This document shows, piece by piece, positions 1 through 7,690 of a stretch of DNA of 19,492 nt. The notes beneath the pieces were generated by a model that saw only the letters and a program-made list of their open reading frames with translations, searched no databases and had not been told where the DNA came from. The translations under genes were made by a program, and so were the position numbers. The stretch's first letter is position 1. Every line of letters starts with the position of its first letter. The DNA is taken from NCBI GenBank assembly GCA_964546565.1, contig CAZJKC010000031.1, positions 1 through 19,492 of the forward strand, given 5' to 3'. This stretch comes from CAG-826 sp964546565. Lineage in GTDB: Bacteria > Bacillota_I > Bacilli_A > RFN20 > CAG-826.

Positions 1-22
1 ATGAATAATAATGAGAAAAAAA

Positions 23-47
23 TCCATACTTAGTATGGAGATGAATT
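23..47 (+). promoter_or_regulatory. Hairpin overlapping the ribosome binding site of the first gene
   Basis: TCCATAC (23-29) and GTATGGA (33-39) form a perfect 7-bp stem with a 3-nt loop. The Shine-Dalgarno GGAG (37-40), seven bases before the ATG at 48, lies mostly inside the 3' arm, so the folded RNA would hide it. Read on the minus strand, the same stem is followed by a run of seven T (22-16) and looks like an intrinsic terminator, but no minus-strand gene is visible to its right. An upstream reading frame from the window edge may end at the TAG at 31-33. Confidence 0.4.
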
Positions 48-449
48 ATGATAAATTGCCTTTATATTTGTTTGATATTAAGCCTTTTTGCAATTTTTCT
101 TCAAGAAGGCTTTTTCTATTTAAATTTCAGTCCATTATCGATTCATGACATAGGTCATGAATTAGGATTTAATACTTTAACAAGTTTTGTTCTTTTCTTT
201 TTATTACTTTTCATTATTCTTATGTTTATAGCGATAATAATCAAAAGAAAGCGAAGAAAGAAGATTAGTCTTATCTCTTGTTTTCTTTTATCTTTAATTG
301 CATATCTAATAATTAATCTCTTTCTATCGTTTTATAACATAATTTATGAAAAAATGAATTTTCTCGCCCAAATCTCTCTTTTATCGTGGACTATTTTTGT
401 ATTTTATACATTTTTTTATTCCATATTTTATGATAATTTGGTAGAATAA
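48..449 (+). CDS. Small four-helix membrane protein, possibly YqhR-like
   Basis: This is a 133-residue integral membrane protein with about four hydrophobic helices (roughly residues 3-22, 42-65, 73-95 and 104-127). A strongly basic loop, KRKRRKK, lies after the second helix and should face the cytoplasm. The start at 48 has GGAG seven bases upstream. It ends 25 bp before efp and probably shares its transcript. In Bacillus the membrane protein gene yqhR lies a short way upstream of efp. The size, the FNF-type segment after helix 1 and the acidic end after the last helix are reminiscent of that family, but I see no diagnostic motif. The function is unknown and the YqhR assignment is an inference from position and topology. 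Confidence 0.6.
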   Translation: MINCLYICLILSLFAIFLQEGFFYLNFSPLSIHDIGHELGFNTLTSFVLFFLLLFIILMFIAIIIKRKRRKKISLISCFLLSLIAYLIINLFLSFYNIIYEKMNFLAQISLLSWTIFVFYTFFYSIFYDNLVE

Positions 450-474
450 ATGCGATTGAGAGGAGATGTAAAAA

Positions 475-1032
475 ATGATTAATATTACTGAATTACGACC
501 TGGAAATACTTTTGAGTATGAAGGAAATGTCTATAATTGTCTTGATATCGCATTGAATAAGACCGCTATGGCGAAAATGAAAGTTAAAGTTAAAGCTAAA
601 AACTTACGTACTAGTGCTGTTCTCGAACTTTCTTTTATTGGCGGCGATAAAGTCGAAGTTATTCGCTTAGATAAAAAGAAAATGCAATATCTTTATGATT
701 CAGGAGATGCATTAGTATTCATGGACAATGATACTTATGAGCAAATTGAAATTTCTAAAGATCGCCTTGAATGGGAATCAAAATTCTTAAAAGGCAATGA
801 AGAAGTTCAAATCGTTTTCTATGGTAATGAAATACTTGGTATTTCTCTTCCAGTAACGGTAGAATTACAAGTAACTTCATGTGAACCTGCGGTTCGCGGT
901 GATACCGTTAACAAGGCCATGAAAGAAGCGATTACTGAAACCGGCTTTAAAGTTCGTGTTCCTTTGTTTATATCAGAAGGCGAAACCATTATTGTTCGTA
1001 CCGATACAGGCGAATACGATGGTCGTGCTTAA
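475..1032 (+). CDS. efp: Translation elongation factor P, with non-canonical tip loop
   Basis: EF-P binds between the ribosomal P and E sites and promotes peptide bonds at proline stretches. The protein is 185 residues, the normal length, with the three-domain layout. MQYLYDSGD and FMDNDTYEQ (about residues 70-90), GISLPVTVELQV (about 122-133) and the C-terminal signature ending in DGRA are clear family landmarks. GGAG lies ahead of the ATG at 475. The unusual part is the domain I tip. An ungapped alignment with recalled B. subtilis EF-P places KTAMAK (residues 29-34) where KPGKGA is expected, so the Lys that is normally modified (position 32) is Met and both flanking Gly are Ala. Identity is certain; whether the loop works unmodified is open. 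A terminator follows directly. Confidence 0.97.
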   Translation: MINITELRPGNTFEYEGNVYNCLDIALNKTAMAKMKVKVKAKNLRTSAVLELSFIGGDKVEVIRLDKKKMQYLYDSGDALVFMDNDTYEQIEISKDRLEWESKFLKGNEEVQIVFYGNEILGISLPVTVELQVTSCEPAVRGDTVNKAMKEAITETGFKVRVPLFISEGETIIVRTDTGEYDGRA

Positions 1033-1046
1033 TCAATAACATAATG

Positions 1047-1076
1047 AAAGCGGAGTATAATATGCTTCGTTTTTTT
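1047..1076 (+). terminator. Rho-independent terminator after efp
   Basis: CGGAG (1051-1055) pairs with CTTCG (1065-1069), with one G-T pair and a 9-nt loop. The stem extends through AAAG/TTTT and runs into a T-rich tract to 1076. It separates efp from spoIIIAH, so the two are probably not simply co-transcribed. Confidence 0.75.
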
Positions 1077-1184
1077 ATTGTTTTACTGTTTTTTTTCTTT
1101 TTCGACATTCATCATAAAATATATTAATGATGTTCTTTATTGATTACTTGGCGCATATCTATGAAATGGTAGGAGGATATTTCT

Positions 1185-1658
1185 ATGAATCGTCAATTAG
1201 TGGCTTTTTTATCCATGTTCTCACTGGTTTTAGTGTTATCTATTTATTATGTCATGCTTCCAACATCATCTCCCACTAGTGATGCACCCGTTATTGGTAG
1301 TGTTAGCGATGCCAATGATCCGTATTTTGAAACGATTTGGCTTGAACAAGAGAATAATCATCAACAAATCATTGAAACACAATATGAAATTATTGCTTCA
1401 AGCGAGTATTCAAATGCAGAAAAGGCTGTTGCTTTAGAAATGATAGCGAAAGAAGAAGAAACAATGAAAAATGAAAAAGCATTACGCGATATCATTATAG
1501 GCTTAGGGAGACCGAGTTGCTTTGTGGAAATCAATGATGATGCTGTTTATGTATTGACAGTCAGTGAAACAAAGAGTACTAGTGAAGTAGCGGAAATTAT
1601 ATTTTGTGTGCAAGATTATTTAAAAGCCGATCTCAATATACAAGTATGTTTCCGATAA
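1185..1658 (+). CDS. spoIIIAH: Stage III sporulation protein AH (SpoIIIAH), short form
   Basis: SpoIIIAH is the mother-cell membrane protein that forms a ring and joins forespore SpoIIQ to make the A-Q channel. The N-terminus, RQLVAFLSMFSLVLVLSIYYVM (shown here as two overlapping landmarks: RQLVAFLSMFSLVLV and SLVLVLSIYYVM), closely follows the Bacillus pattern of a basic start and one membrane helix ending in SxYYxM. Residues about 46-157 (DPYFETIWLEQEN onward, through SNAEKAVAL to the final beta-rich stretch) match the YscJ/FliF-like ring-building domain. At 157 residues it is about 60 shorter than the Bacillus protein, because the charged linker between helix and ring domain is nearly absent. 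The ATG at 1185 follows AGGAGG. In Bacillus it is the last of eight spoIIIA genes directly after efp; here it follows efp alone. Confidence 0.88.
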   Translation: MNRQLVAFLSMFSLVLVLSIYYVMLPTSSPTSDAPVIGSVSDANDPYFETIWLEQENNHQQIIETQYEIIASSEYSNAEKAVALEMIAKEEETMKNEKALRDIIIGLGRPSCFVEINDDAVYVLTVSETKSTSEVAEIIFCVQDYLKADLNIQVCFR

Positions 1659-1678
1659 ATGAATAAAAAAGCTTTAAA

Positions 1679-1713
1679 GGGAGACACTCCATAAAGAAAG
1701 TGTCTCTCTTTTT
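1679..1713 (+). terminator. Rho-independent terminator after spoIIIAH
   Basis: GAGACACT (1681-1688) and AGTGTCTC (1699-1706) form a perfect 8-bp stem, extended by GG/TC at the base (one G-T pair). It is followed by TTTTT (1709-1713). It lies about 20 bp after the spoIIIAH stop and isolates that gene as a single unit. Confidence 0.9.
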
Positions 1714-1963
1714 ACCTTTTATAAACTTAAAAATATTAGTTGAATTAATTACATAACATGACTAATGTCTTGTTTTTGGCAATTTTTATAATGTTTTTTG
1801 TATCGTTTTCTTGTAAAAAGAGGTTCGATAAGTTAGAATACAAAAAGAAGCCACTAGGCTTTTATCAATAATAGTTGTTAGCTAAGCGCTATTAAAGATT
1901 AAAGAAATTAGCTAGAAAGGAGCCATAATTTAATATTATCAATTAGATTATGAAGATAAAGAA
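1714..1963. other. 250-bp spacer between spoIIIAH and yneF
   Basis: No open frame with a ribosome binding site is visible. A TATAAT at 1787-1792 could be the -10 box for yneF, but no good -35 lies at the right distance. AGAAGCC (1846-1852) and GGCTTTT (1857-1863) form a 7-bp hairpin with one G-T pair and a 4-nt loop, of unknown role. AAAGGAG at 1916-1922 looks like a ribosome binding site but lies too far from the ATG at 1964. The only start between them (ATG 1950) gives a five-codon frame whose TGA overlaps the yneF ATG. Confidence 0.4.
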
Positions 1964-2200
1964 ATGAGTTATATAATATTAGAAGTGACATTGGGCACAG
2001 CTGGTTATATATTGAGCTTAGTAGGTGTCCTTATTATTGGATTAGTTGTTGGCTTTGTGGTGACCAAATCCATGTTACAAAAACAATTGAAGAAGAATCC
2101 ACCCATTAATGAAAAGATGATTAGAGCAATGTTCATGCAAATGGGAAGAAAACCTAGTGAAGCCGATATTCGTCGTGTGATGAATAGTATGAAAAAGTAA
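1964..2200 (+). CDS. yneF: YneF family (UPF0154) small membrane protein
   Basis: The product is 78 residues with one N-terminal transmembrane helix (about residues 12-36) and a cytoplasmic tail. The tail has the family signature LKKNPPINEKMIRAMFMQMG followed by RKPSE (about residues 42-66), nearly the same as Bacillus YneF. The function of the family is not established. The N-terminus is about ten residues longer than usual. The GTG at codon 8 (1985) is another possible start, and no strong ribosome binding site marks the ATG. The gene stands alone between terminators, convergent with plsY. Assignment to the family is secure; the start is not. Confidence 0.85.
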   Translation: MSYIILEVTLGTAGYILSLVGVLIIGLVVGFVVTKSMLQKQLKKNPPINEKMIRAMFMQMGRKPSEADIRRVMNSMKK

Positions 2201-2203
2201 AAT

Positions 2204-2233
2204 AAGAAGGCGTAAAAACCTTCTTTCTTTTTT
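2204..2233 (+). terminator. Rho-independent terminator after yneF
   Basis: AGAAGG (2205-2210) and CCTTCT (2219-2224) form a 6-bp stem with an 8-nt loop, followed by a T-rich run to about 2233. In reverse it is followed by TTATTTTAC, so it may also help stop plsY transcripts coming from the right. Confidence 0.75.
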
Positions 2234-2285
2234 ATATTGCATTTACTAAAAATATACTAACTTTTTACTAATTAACGACTTTTAG

Positions 2286-2972
2286 TTATTTCATCCATTT
2301 AATTTTACTTTCATTACCATTTTTAAGTCTTTTAATGTTTTCACGATGACGCCTAATTAAGAATAGTGATAAAAGAGTAATGACAATAGCAAATAGGAAA
2401 TGCGGTGTTAAACAAGGATAAAGGAAATACTTATTGATTGAAGGAATAAGTATTAATAATGAACATAAAGCCGCTAAAACGCTACTAAGGATAGAAGCAA
2501 GACTGACATATTTTTTTATTTTTAAAATGATAAAGAATGTCAAAGCAGCAACAAGGGATAAAAGAGGAGAAAAGCTTAGTAAGGCGCCATAAAAAGTAGC
2601 GACCGCTTTTCCACCTTTAAATGAGGCAAAAATTGGAAAACAATGACCAATGGAAGTGGTAATGGCGATTGAATAGTAATAATAAGCCGGTTGGCTATTT
2701 AAACAATATTGACTTAAACTTGTAGAAGTAACTAAAAAATATGTTGTCCATATGGCTAAAGCAATTTTTAACATATCAAGGGCAATGACAAGGACGCCAT
2801 ATTTTTTACCCATCACCCGTCCTACATTAGTGCCACCGGCATTATGTGATCCATAATCACGGATATCATAATGTTTAAATGTTTTACTAATAATGACGGC
2901 AGTGGGGATAGAACCAATTATATATCCGAAAATTAAGGTCCCAATCAATAGTAATATTCCTTTAAAAATCAT
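2286..2972 (-). CDS. plsY: Acyl-phosphate:glycerol-3-phosphate acyltransferase PlsY
   Basis: PlsY transfers an acyl group from acyl-phosphate to glycerol-3-phosphate, the first step of membrane phospholipid synthesis. It is an integral membrane enzyme with several hydrophobic helices. All three family motifs are present: GSIPTA near the N-terminus, then DYGSHNAGGTNVGRVMG, then GHCFPIFASFKGGKAVAT (GGKAVAT where GGKGVAT is usual). The C-terminal RHRENIKRLKNG is also typical. I place the start at the ATG at 2972 (228 residues), with AGGAG at 2985-2981 and an 8-nt spacer. A TTG at 2990 would add six residues but would place the ribosome binding site inside the gene. It is divergent from parE, as yneS (plsY) is in Bacillus. 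Confidence 0.95.
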   Translation of the reverse strand: MIFKGILLLIGTLIFGYIIGSIPTAVIISKTFKHYDIRDYGSHNAGGTNVGRVMGKKYGVLVIALDMLKIALAIWTTYFLVTSTSLSQYCLNSQPAYYYYSIAITTSIGHCFPIFASFKGGKAVATFYGALLSFSPLLSLVAALTFFIILKIKKYVSLASILSSVLAALCSLLILIPSINKYFLYPCLTPHFLFAIVITLLSLFLIRRHRENIKRLKNGNESKIKWMK

Positions 2973-3003
2973 CGTTTTTTCTCCTAACAAACTTAATATT
3001 TAT

Positions 3004-3034
3004 ATTATAATAAATATATTCTTTTTTCTATCAA
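3004..3034 (-). promoter_or_regulatory. Probable plsY promoter
   Basis: On the minus strand, TTGATA (3034-3029) and TATAAT (3009-3004) are separated by 19 bp, about 32 bp before the plsY start. The spacing is slightly long. The -35 box lies only 7 bp from the -10 box of the divergent parE promoter, so the two may compete. Confidence 0.5.
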
Positions 3035-3047
3035 AATTTGTTATAAT
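3019..3047 (+). promoter_or_regulatory. Probable extended -10 promoter of parE-parC
   Basis: TGTTATAAT (3039-3047) is a perfect extended -10 element. A weak TTCTTT (3019-3024) sits 17 bp upstream as a -35. The leader to the parE ATG is about 50 nt and contains a strong AAGGAGG ribosome binding site. Confidence 0.65.
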
Positions 3048-3102
3048 ACTTTAGATTTAAGTCATAATTTATTTTTTTATTAGATTTTAAGGAGGCATTG
3101 TT

Positions 3103-5046
3103 ATGAAAAATCCAAAAGATAATGCATCTTATAGTGCGGACGACTTAAGCGTTCTTGAGGGCCTTGCGGCCGTTCGAAAACGTCCTGGTATGTATATTGG
3201 CTCAACCAATAGTACCGGATTACACCATTTAGTATGGGAAATTGTTGATAACGCTATCGATGAGGCTATGGCCGGATTCGGTGATGTTATTCGCGTTACT
3301 ATTCATAAAGATGGTTCTGTTAGCGTGCAAGATGAGGGTCGAGGAGCGCCGACAGATATAAATAAAAAGTACAATAAGCCCGGTCTTGAGTTAGTGTATG
3401 CTATGTTACATGCCGGTGGCAAATTTGGAACGGGAGCATATCAATCTGCGGGTGGTCTTCATGGCGTCGGTGCGTCGGTTGTCAATGCTTTAAGCAAATA
3501 TTTAGATGTTACCGTCAATCGTTCGGGGTCCATTTATCATATTCGTTTTGAAAATGGTGGTAAACTTGTGGTTCCTACTGAGGTCATTGGTAAGACAATT
3601 AAGCATGGGACTTTAGTGCGTTTTCTTCCCGATCCCACTATTTTTCAAGTAACCGAATTTAAATGGGATGTTATCTACAATCACCTTCAAGAATCGGCCT
3701 TTTTATTAAAGAATGTTCGGTTTATTTTAAAGGATGAAAGAACCAATTCGGAAGTAGAATTTTATTATCAAGACGGTATGTCTGAGTATATTGCGCAATT
3801 GAATCAAAATAAAGAAGCAATGAGTCCTATTGTAATGTTTGAAGATAATTCTTTAGACATTAAAGTAGAATTAGCTTTTCAATATTGTAAGCAAGATTAT
3901 AATGAAACTATTTATTCATATGTTAACAATTTACGAACTCGTGATGGGGGAACACATGAAACAGGTTTCCGCTCAGGATTTACAAGAGCCGTCAATGATT
4001 TTGCCGAAAACAATGGTTTATTACGGGGCAAGATGAAACTAGAAGGCTCCGATATTCGTGAAGGATTGACCGCTATTATATCCTTAAAAGTACCTGAACC
4101 GAAATTAGAATTCGAAGGTCAAACTAAAGGAAAATTAGGAACTCCAGAAGCCAAGTCTGTCGTGGAAAATTTCATTTATCAAAAACTAAGTTATTATTTA
4201 GGTGAGAATCGTGAATTTGCCGTTGTATTAATTAAAAAATGTATCGATTCTTTAAATGCTCGTTTAGCAGCACGAAGAGCCAAAGAAGAGGCGAGGAATA
4301 GTAAAAAACCTAAACAAGAAATGATTTTATCCGGCAAATTAACGCCGGCGCAATCTAAAGATTATATGCGTAATGAATTATTCATAGTAGAAGGAGATTC
4401 CGCAGGTGGTACCGCTCGTACCGGTCGTGATCGTATTCATCAAGCCATTCTTCCTTTACGTGGTAAGCCTCTTAATACGGATACTGTTACCATGGAAAAA
4501 ATGATGAAAAATGAGGAATTTGCGACTTTAATTAATACGATAGGTGCTGGTGTTGGTCAAAATTTTGAACTTGACGATTCTCATTATGGAAAAATTATTA
4601 TTATGACCGATGCTGATACCGATGGTGCGCATATTCAAACATTATTGTTAACGTTCTTTTATCACTATATGCGGCCTTTAGTAACGAATGGAAGAATTTA
4701 TGTTGCCGTACCGCCATTATATCGCGTTTATAAATATAAAGATAAAAAAGAAGTTCATGAGTATGCATGGGATGATGATGGTTTAGCGCGTGCTAAGCAA
4801 AAGATTGGAGCGGGATATCAAATATCACGTTACAAAGGTCTTGGTGAGATGAATGCTGAACAGTTATGGGATACAACAATGAATCCCGCAACTCGTACGT
4901 TAATAAAAGTGAGTATTGAGGATCCTCTTTTAGTTGAAAAAAGAATTGGTATTTTAATGGGAAAAGATGCCAATCTTCGCAAAAAATGGATTGAAGAAAA
5001 TATCGACTTTAATACCTATGACACCTTTATGGAGGAAAGAAAATAA
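3103..5046 (+). CDS. parE: DNA topoisomerase IV subunit B
   Basis: ParE is the ATPase subunit of topoisomerase IV, which unlinks replicated chromosomes. The 647-residue protein has the GHKL ATPase features in order: LVWEIVDNAIDEA (catalytic Glu46, Mg-binding Asn50), DEGRGAP (from Asp77) and GGLHGVGASVVNAL (117-130). The Toprim motifs are EGDSAGG (430-436) and the DADTDGAH stretch (503-510), followed by a short B-family C-terminus ending near residue 647. GyrB shares these folds. The ParE call rests on the flanking plsY, the directly coupled parC gene and the overall Bacillus yneS-parE-parC order. Its stop codon TAA shares one base with the parC ATG. Confidence 0.93.
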   Translation: MKNPKDNASYSADDLSVLEGLAAVRKRPGMYIGSTNSTGLHHLVWEIVDNAIDEAMAGFGDVIRVTIHKDGSVSVQDEGRGAPTDINKKYNKPGLELVYAMLHAGGKFGTGAYQSAGGLHGVGASVVNALSKYLDVTVNRSGSIYHIRFENGGKLVVPTEVIGKTIKHGTLVRFLPDPTIFQVTEFKWDVIYNHLQESAFLLKNVRFILKDERTNSEVEFYYQDGMSEYIAQLNQNKEAMSPIVMFEDNSLDIKVELAFQYCKQDYNETIYSYVNNLRTRDGGTHETGFRSGFTRAVNDFAENNGLLRGKMKLEGSDIREGLTAIISLKVPEPKLEFEGQTKGKLGTPEAKSVVENFIYQKLSYYLGENREFAVVLIKKCIDSLNARLAARRAKEEARNSKKPKQEMILSGKLTPAQSKDYMRNELFIVEGDSAGGTARTGRDRIHQAILPLRGKPLNTDTVTMEKMMKNEEFATLINTIGAGVGQNFELDDSHYGKIIIMTDADTDGAHIQTLLLTFFYHYMRPLVTNGRIYVAVPPLYRVYKYKDKKEVHEYAWDDDGLARAKQKIGAGYQISRYKGLGEMNAEQLWDTTMNPATRTLIKVSIEDPLLVEKRIGILMGKDANLRKKWIEENIDFNTYDTFMEERK

Positions 5047-7619
5047 TGGCTAAGAAAAAAGAAATACCAGTGGTAATTGAAGAGAATATTCAAGATGAAC
5101 CATTAGAAGAAATAATGGGTGATCGTTTTGCCATATATGCTAAATATGTCATTCAAGATCGGGCGATTCCTGATGTTCGTGATGGTTTGAAACCAGTTCA
5201 ACGAAGAATAATTTACGCTATGTATCTTGATAAAAACGTTTCCTCAAAACCGACACGAAAATGTGCACATACGGTAGGAGCCGTTATGGGTAAATTTCAC
5301 CCTCATGGTGATTCCTCCATCTATAGCGCGTTAGCCCGTATGTCTCAAGATTGGAAAGTACGAGTTCCTTTAGTGGACTTTCAAGGTAATAACGGCTCTA
5401 TTGATGGTGATTCTCCGGCGGCATATCGTTATACAGAAGCGCGTTTAAGTGAAATAAGCGATGAAATGATTAAAGACCTTGATAAAGAAACTGTTGATAT
5501 GCAATTGACTTTTGATGATACCCAATTAGAACCAACTGTTTTACCGGCTCGTTTTCCTAATTTATTAGTTAATGGTACTGAGGGTATTGCTGTTGCCGTT
5601 GCGACCGATATTCCCCCTCATAATTTAAAAGAAGTAAATGATGCGGTTATTTATCGTATTCAACATCCACGTTGTACATTAGATGACCTTTTTAATCTAT
5701 TTCAAGGACCGGATTTCCCGACAGGTGGCATTATTTATCAAAGTGAAGGATTACGTTCTATTTATGAAACCGGTAAAGGTCGTATTGAAGTTGCATCACG
5801 CACTTTTATTACCGAAGAGAGAGGCTTTCCACAAATAATTGTCACGGAAATACCTTTTGGACATAATAAATCGGATATTGTTTTTGAAATAGATAAGATT
5901 CGTCATGACCGGGTTATCGATGGAATCGTCGAAGTTCGCGATGAATCTGATCGTGAAGGATTACGAATCGCTATCGACTTAAAGAAAGAAGCCAATGCTA
6001 AACTCATTTTGACGTATTTAATGAATAAGACCAATTTATTATCATCATATGCCGCTAATATGGTGGCCATTGTTGATAATCGTCCTAAGACTTTAACACT
6101 TATTACTTATCTTGATTCATATATTGCTCATCAAAAGGATGTTATCACGCGGAGAAGTAAATATGATTTAAAGAAATTTAGTGATCGTTTACATATCGTT
6201 AATGGCTTAATGAAAGCTATTTCCATTGTTGATGAAGTTGTGCATTTAATTAGAAGAAGTAAAGATAAAGCTGATGCTAAAGTGAATTTGCAAAAAGAAT
6301 TTGGCTTCAGTGAGGCACAAAGTGAAGCAATTGTCACCATGCAATTATATAAATTATCAAATACGGATATCACTATATTCGCTAATGAGAAAGCGAAGTT
6401 AGAAAGTGATATTGCGGAATTAGAAGCTATTTTAAGTGATGAAAAGAAATTAGAAAAAGTCATCATTGCTGATTTAAAGGAAATATCGAAAAAATATGGG
6501 ACACCACGGAAAACTTCAATCGAAGAAAAAGAAGAAGTGGCCGCTATCGATAAACGTGATTTGATTGCAAAAGAAGAAGTAATGCTTGCGGTCACGCGTG
6601 ATGGTTATGTAAAAAGATCGACTTTAAAATCTTATAAAGCTAGTGAACAAGCCATGCCCGGAATGAAAGCTGGCGACGTTTTAGTTAGTGAAGTGAAGGC
6701 GATGACTACCGATTATTTATTATTGTTTACTGATCAAGGTAATTATGCCTTTATTCCTGTTCATGAAATAGTTGAGGCTAAATGGAAAGAAGAAGGTAAA
6801 CATATTAACGTTAATGTCAGCGTCAGCGGTGAAGAAAAGATAATTAAAGCCTTAGTTGTTTCTTCATTTAAAGAAGGCGTTTTTGTGGCTTTAGTGTCGC
6901 GCAACGGACAAATAAAAAGGACCATGCTTAAAGATTTCTTCTTGCAGCGATATACGAAACCAGTAACGTGTATGCGTTTAAGCAAAGATGATTATTTAGC
7001 CGATGTTGCGATTACAACCGGGAATAATGATTTGCTTATTTTAACAAAAGATGGATTTGCAACCTTATTTAATGAAAATGAATTAAGTCCTTTAGGCATT
7101 AAAGCGGCAGGGGTAAAAGCTATATCGCATAAAAACACATGTGTTGTTTCTTTATTTGCTTATCCTCGAGATCATAAATACACTAAATTATTATTATTGA
7201 GCCATGAAGGAGCAATGCGTGTCTTTGACTTTACTTCATTACAATGTACGGCTCGTTTAGGTAAGGTACAACCATTATTTAAATGTTTTATCTCGAGCCC
7301 ACATAATTTATGCTATGCTGAACGTCTTATACGCTCACCAGAACCCTTTACCCTTACATCCTTATTAGATGATAAAACGATAATGGAAATAAATGTCGAT
7401 GATTTCCATCCGGTGAGTTATGACAAACGGATGAAAGAAAATATCGAATTGAATGGACATACTATTGAGTATGTTTATCAAAAACAGGCTTTAATTGTTG
7501 ATGATAACATTAAGTTAGAAGAAGCACCAATTAAAGTTGTTTCCACTATGAAAGATAATGCATCTAATGATAAAGATGATTATGAACAAATCTCTATCTT
7601 TGATGATATGGGAGATTAA
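5046..7619 (+). CDS. parC: DNA topoisomerase IV subunit A
   Basis: ParC is the DNA cleavage and rejoining subunit of topoisomerase IV. Landmarks in the 857-residue product are the winged-helix region with KFHPHGDSSIYSALARMSQ (83-101), the catalytic Tyr129 in YRYTEARLS, the QGNNGSIDGDSPAA stretch (113-126) and DFPTGGII. A long coiled-coil domain follows (about 330-500), with a beta-pinwheel C-terminus after it. The C-terminal portion and an acidic tail (DDYEQISIFDDMGD) make it somewhat longer than the roughly 800 residues of S. aureus ParC. Ser90 is the usual quinolone-contact serine. The acidic residue four positions later (Glu84 in S. aureus) is Ser94 here. A GGAGG in the parE 3' end precedes the ATG by 10 bases. 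Confidence 0.93.
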   Translation: MAKKKEIPVVIEENIQDEPLEEIMGDRFAIYAKYVIQDRAIPDVRDGLKPVQRRIIYAMYLDKNVSSKPTRKCAHTVGAVMGKFHPHGDSSIYSALARMSQDWKVRVPLVDFQGNNGSIDGDSPAAYRYTEARLSEISDEMIKDLDKETVDMQLTFDDTQLEPTVLPARFPNLLVNGTEGIAVAVATDIPPHNLKEVNDAVIYRIQHPRCTLDDLFNLFQGPDFPTGGIIYQSEGLRSIYETGKGRIEVASRTFITEERGFPQIIVTEIPFGHNKSDIVFEIDKIRHDRVIDGIVEVRDESDREGLRIAIDLKKEANAKLILTYLMNKTNLLSSYAANMVAIVDNRPKTLTLITYLDSYIAHQKDVITRRSKYDLKKFSDRLHIVNGLMKAISIVDEVVHLIRRSKDKADAKVNLQKEFGFSEAQSEAIVTMQLYKLSNTDITIFANEKAKLESDIAELEAILSDEKKLEKVIIADLKEISKKYGTPRKTSIEEKEEVAAIDKRDLIAKEEVMLAVTRDGYVKRSTLKSYKASEQAMPGMKAGDVLVSEVKAMTTDYLLLFTDQGNYAFIPVHEIVEAKWKEEGKHINVNVSVSGEEKIIKALVVSSFKEGVFVALVSRNGQIKRTMLKDFFLQRYTKPVTCMRLSKDDYLADVAITTGNNDLLILTKDGFATLFNENELSPLGIKAAGVKAISHKNTCVVSLFAYPRDHKYTKLLLLSHEGAMRVFDFTSLQCTARLGKVQPLFKCFISSPHNLCYAERLIRSPEPFTLTSLLDDKTIMEINVDDFHPVSYDKRMKENIELNGHTIEYVYQKQALIVDDNIKLEEAPIKVVSTMKDNASNDKDDYEQISIFDDMGD

Positions 7620-7627
7620 AAAAAACG

Positions 7628-7662
7628 AAAACTATGGAATAAAAAAACCATAGTTTTTTTTT
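7628..7662 (+). terminator. Rho-independent terminator of parE-parC
   Basis: AAAACTATGG (7628-7637) and CCATAGTTTT (7648-7657) form a perfect 10-bp stem with a 10-nt loop. The T run continues to 7662. It lies 9 bp after the parC stop. Confidence 0.93.
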
Positions 7663-7690
7663 AGTAATAAAGGGAATTAATTACTTTATT

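Noticed and set aside
1154..1162. CATATCTAT upstream of spoIIIAH as a SigE-type -10 box
   Set aside because: No matching -35 element at the required distance; too weak to call.
1950..1967. Five-codon frame whose TGA overlaps the yneF ATG, possible leader peptide
   Set aside because: The AAAGGAG upstream is about 27 bases away, and there is no regulatory codon pattern or attenuator.
2244..2275. Repeated TACTAA-like motifs after plsY, also near 12945-12965 and 18123
   Set aside because: Short AT-rich hexamers at varied spacing; no consistent unit or structure beyond the exact tandem repeat listed at 18123.
6131..6595. 154-codon open frame on the minus strand inside parC
   Set aside because: It is wholly antisense to the conserved ParC coiled-coil region, has a Ser/Ala/Phe-rich composition expected of a reverse-strand shadow, and shows no domain.
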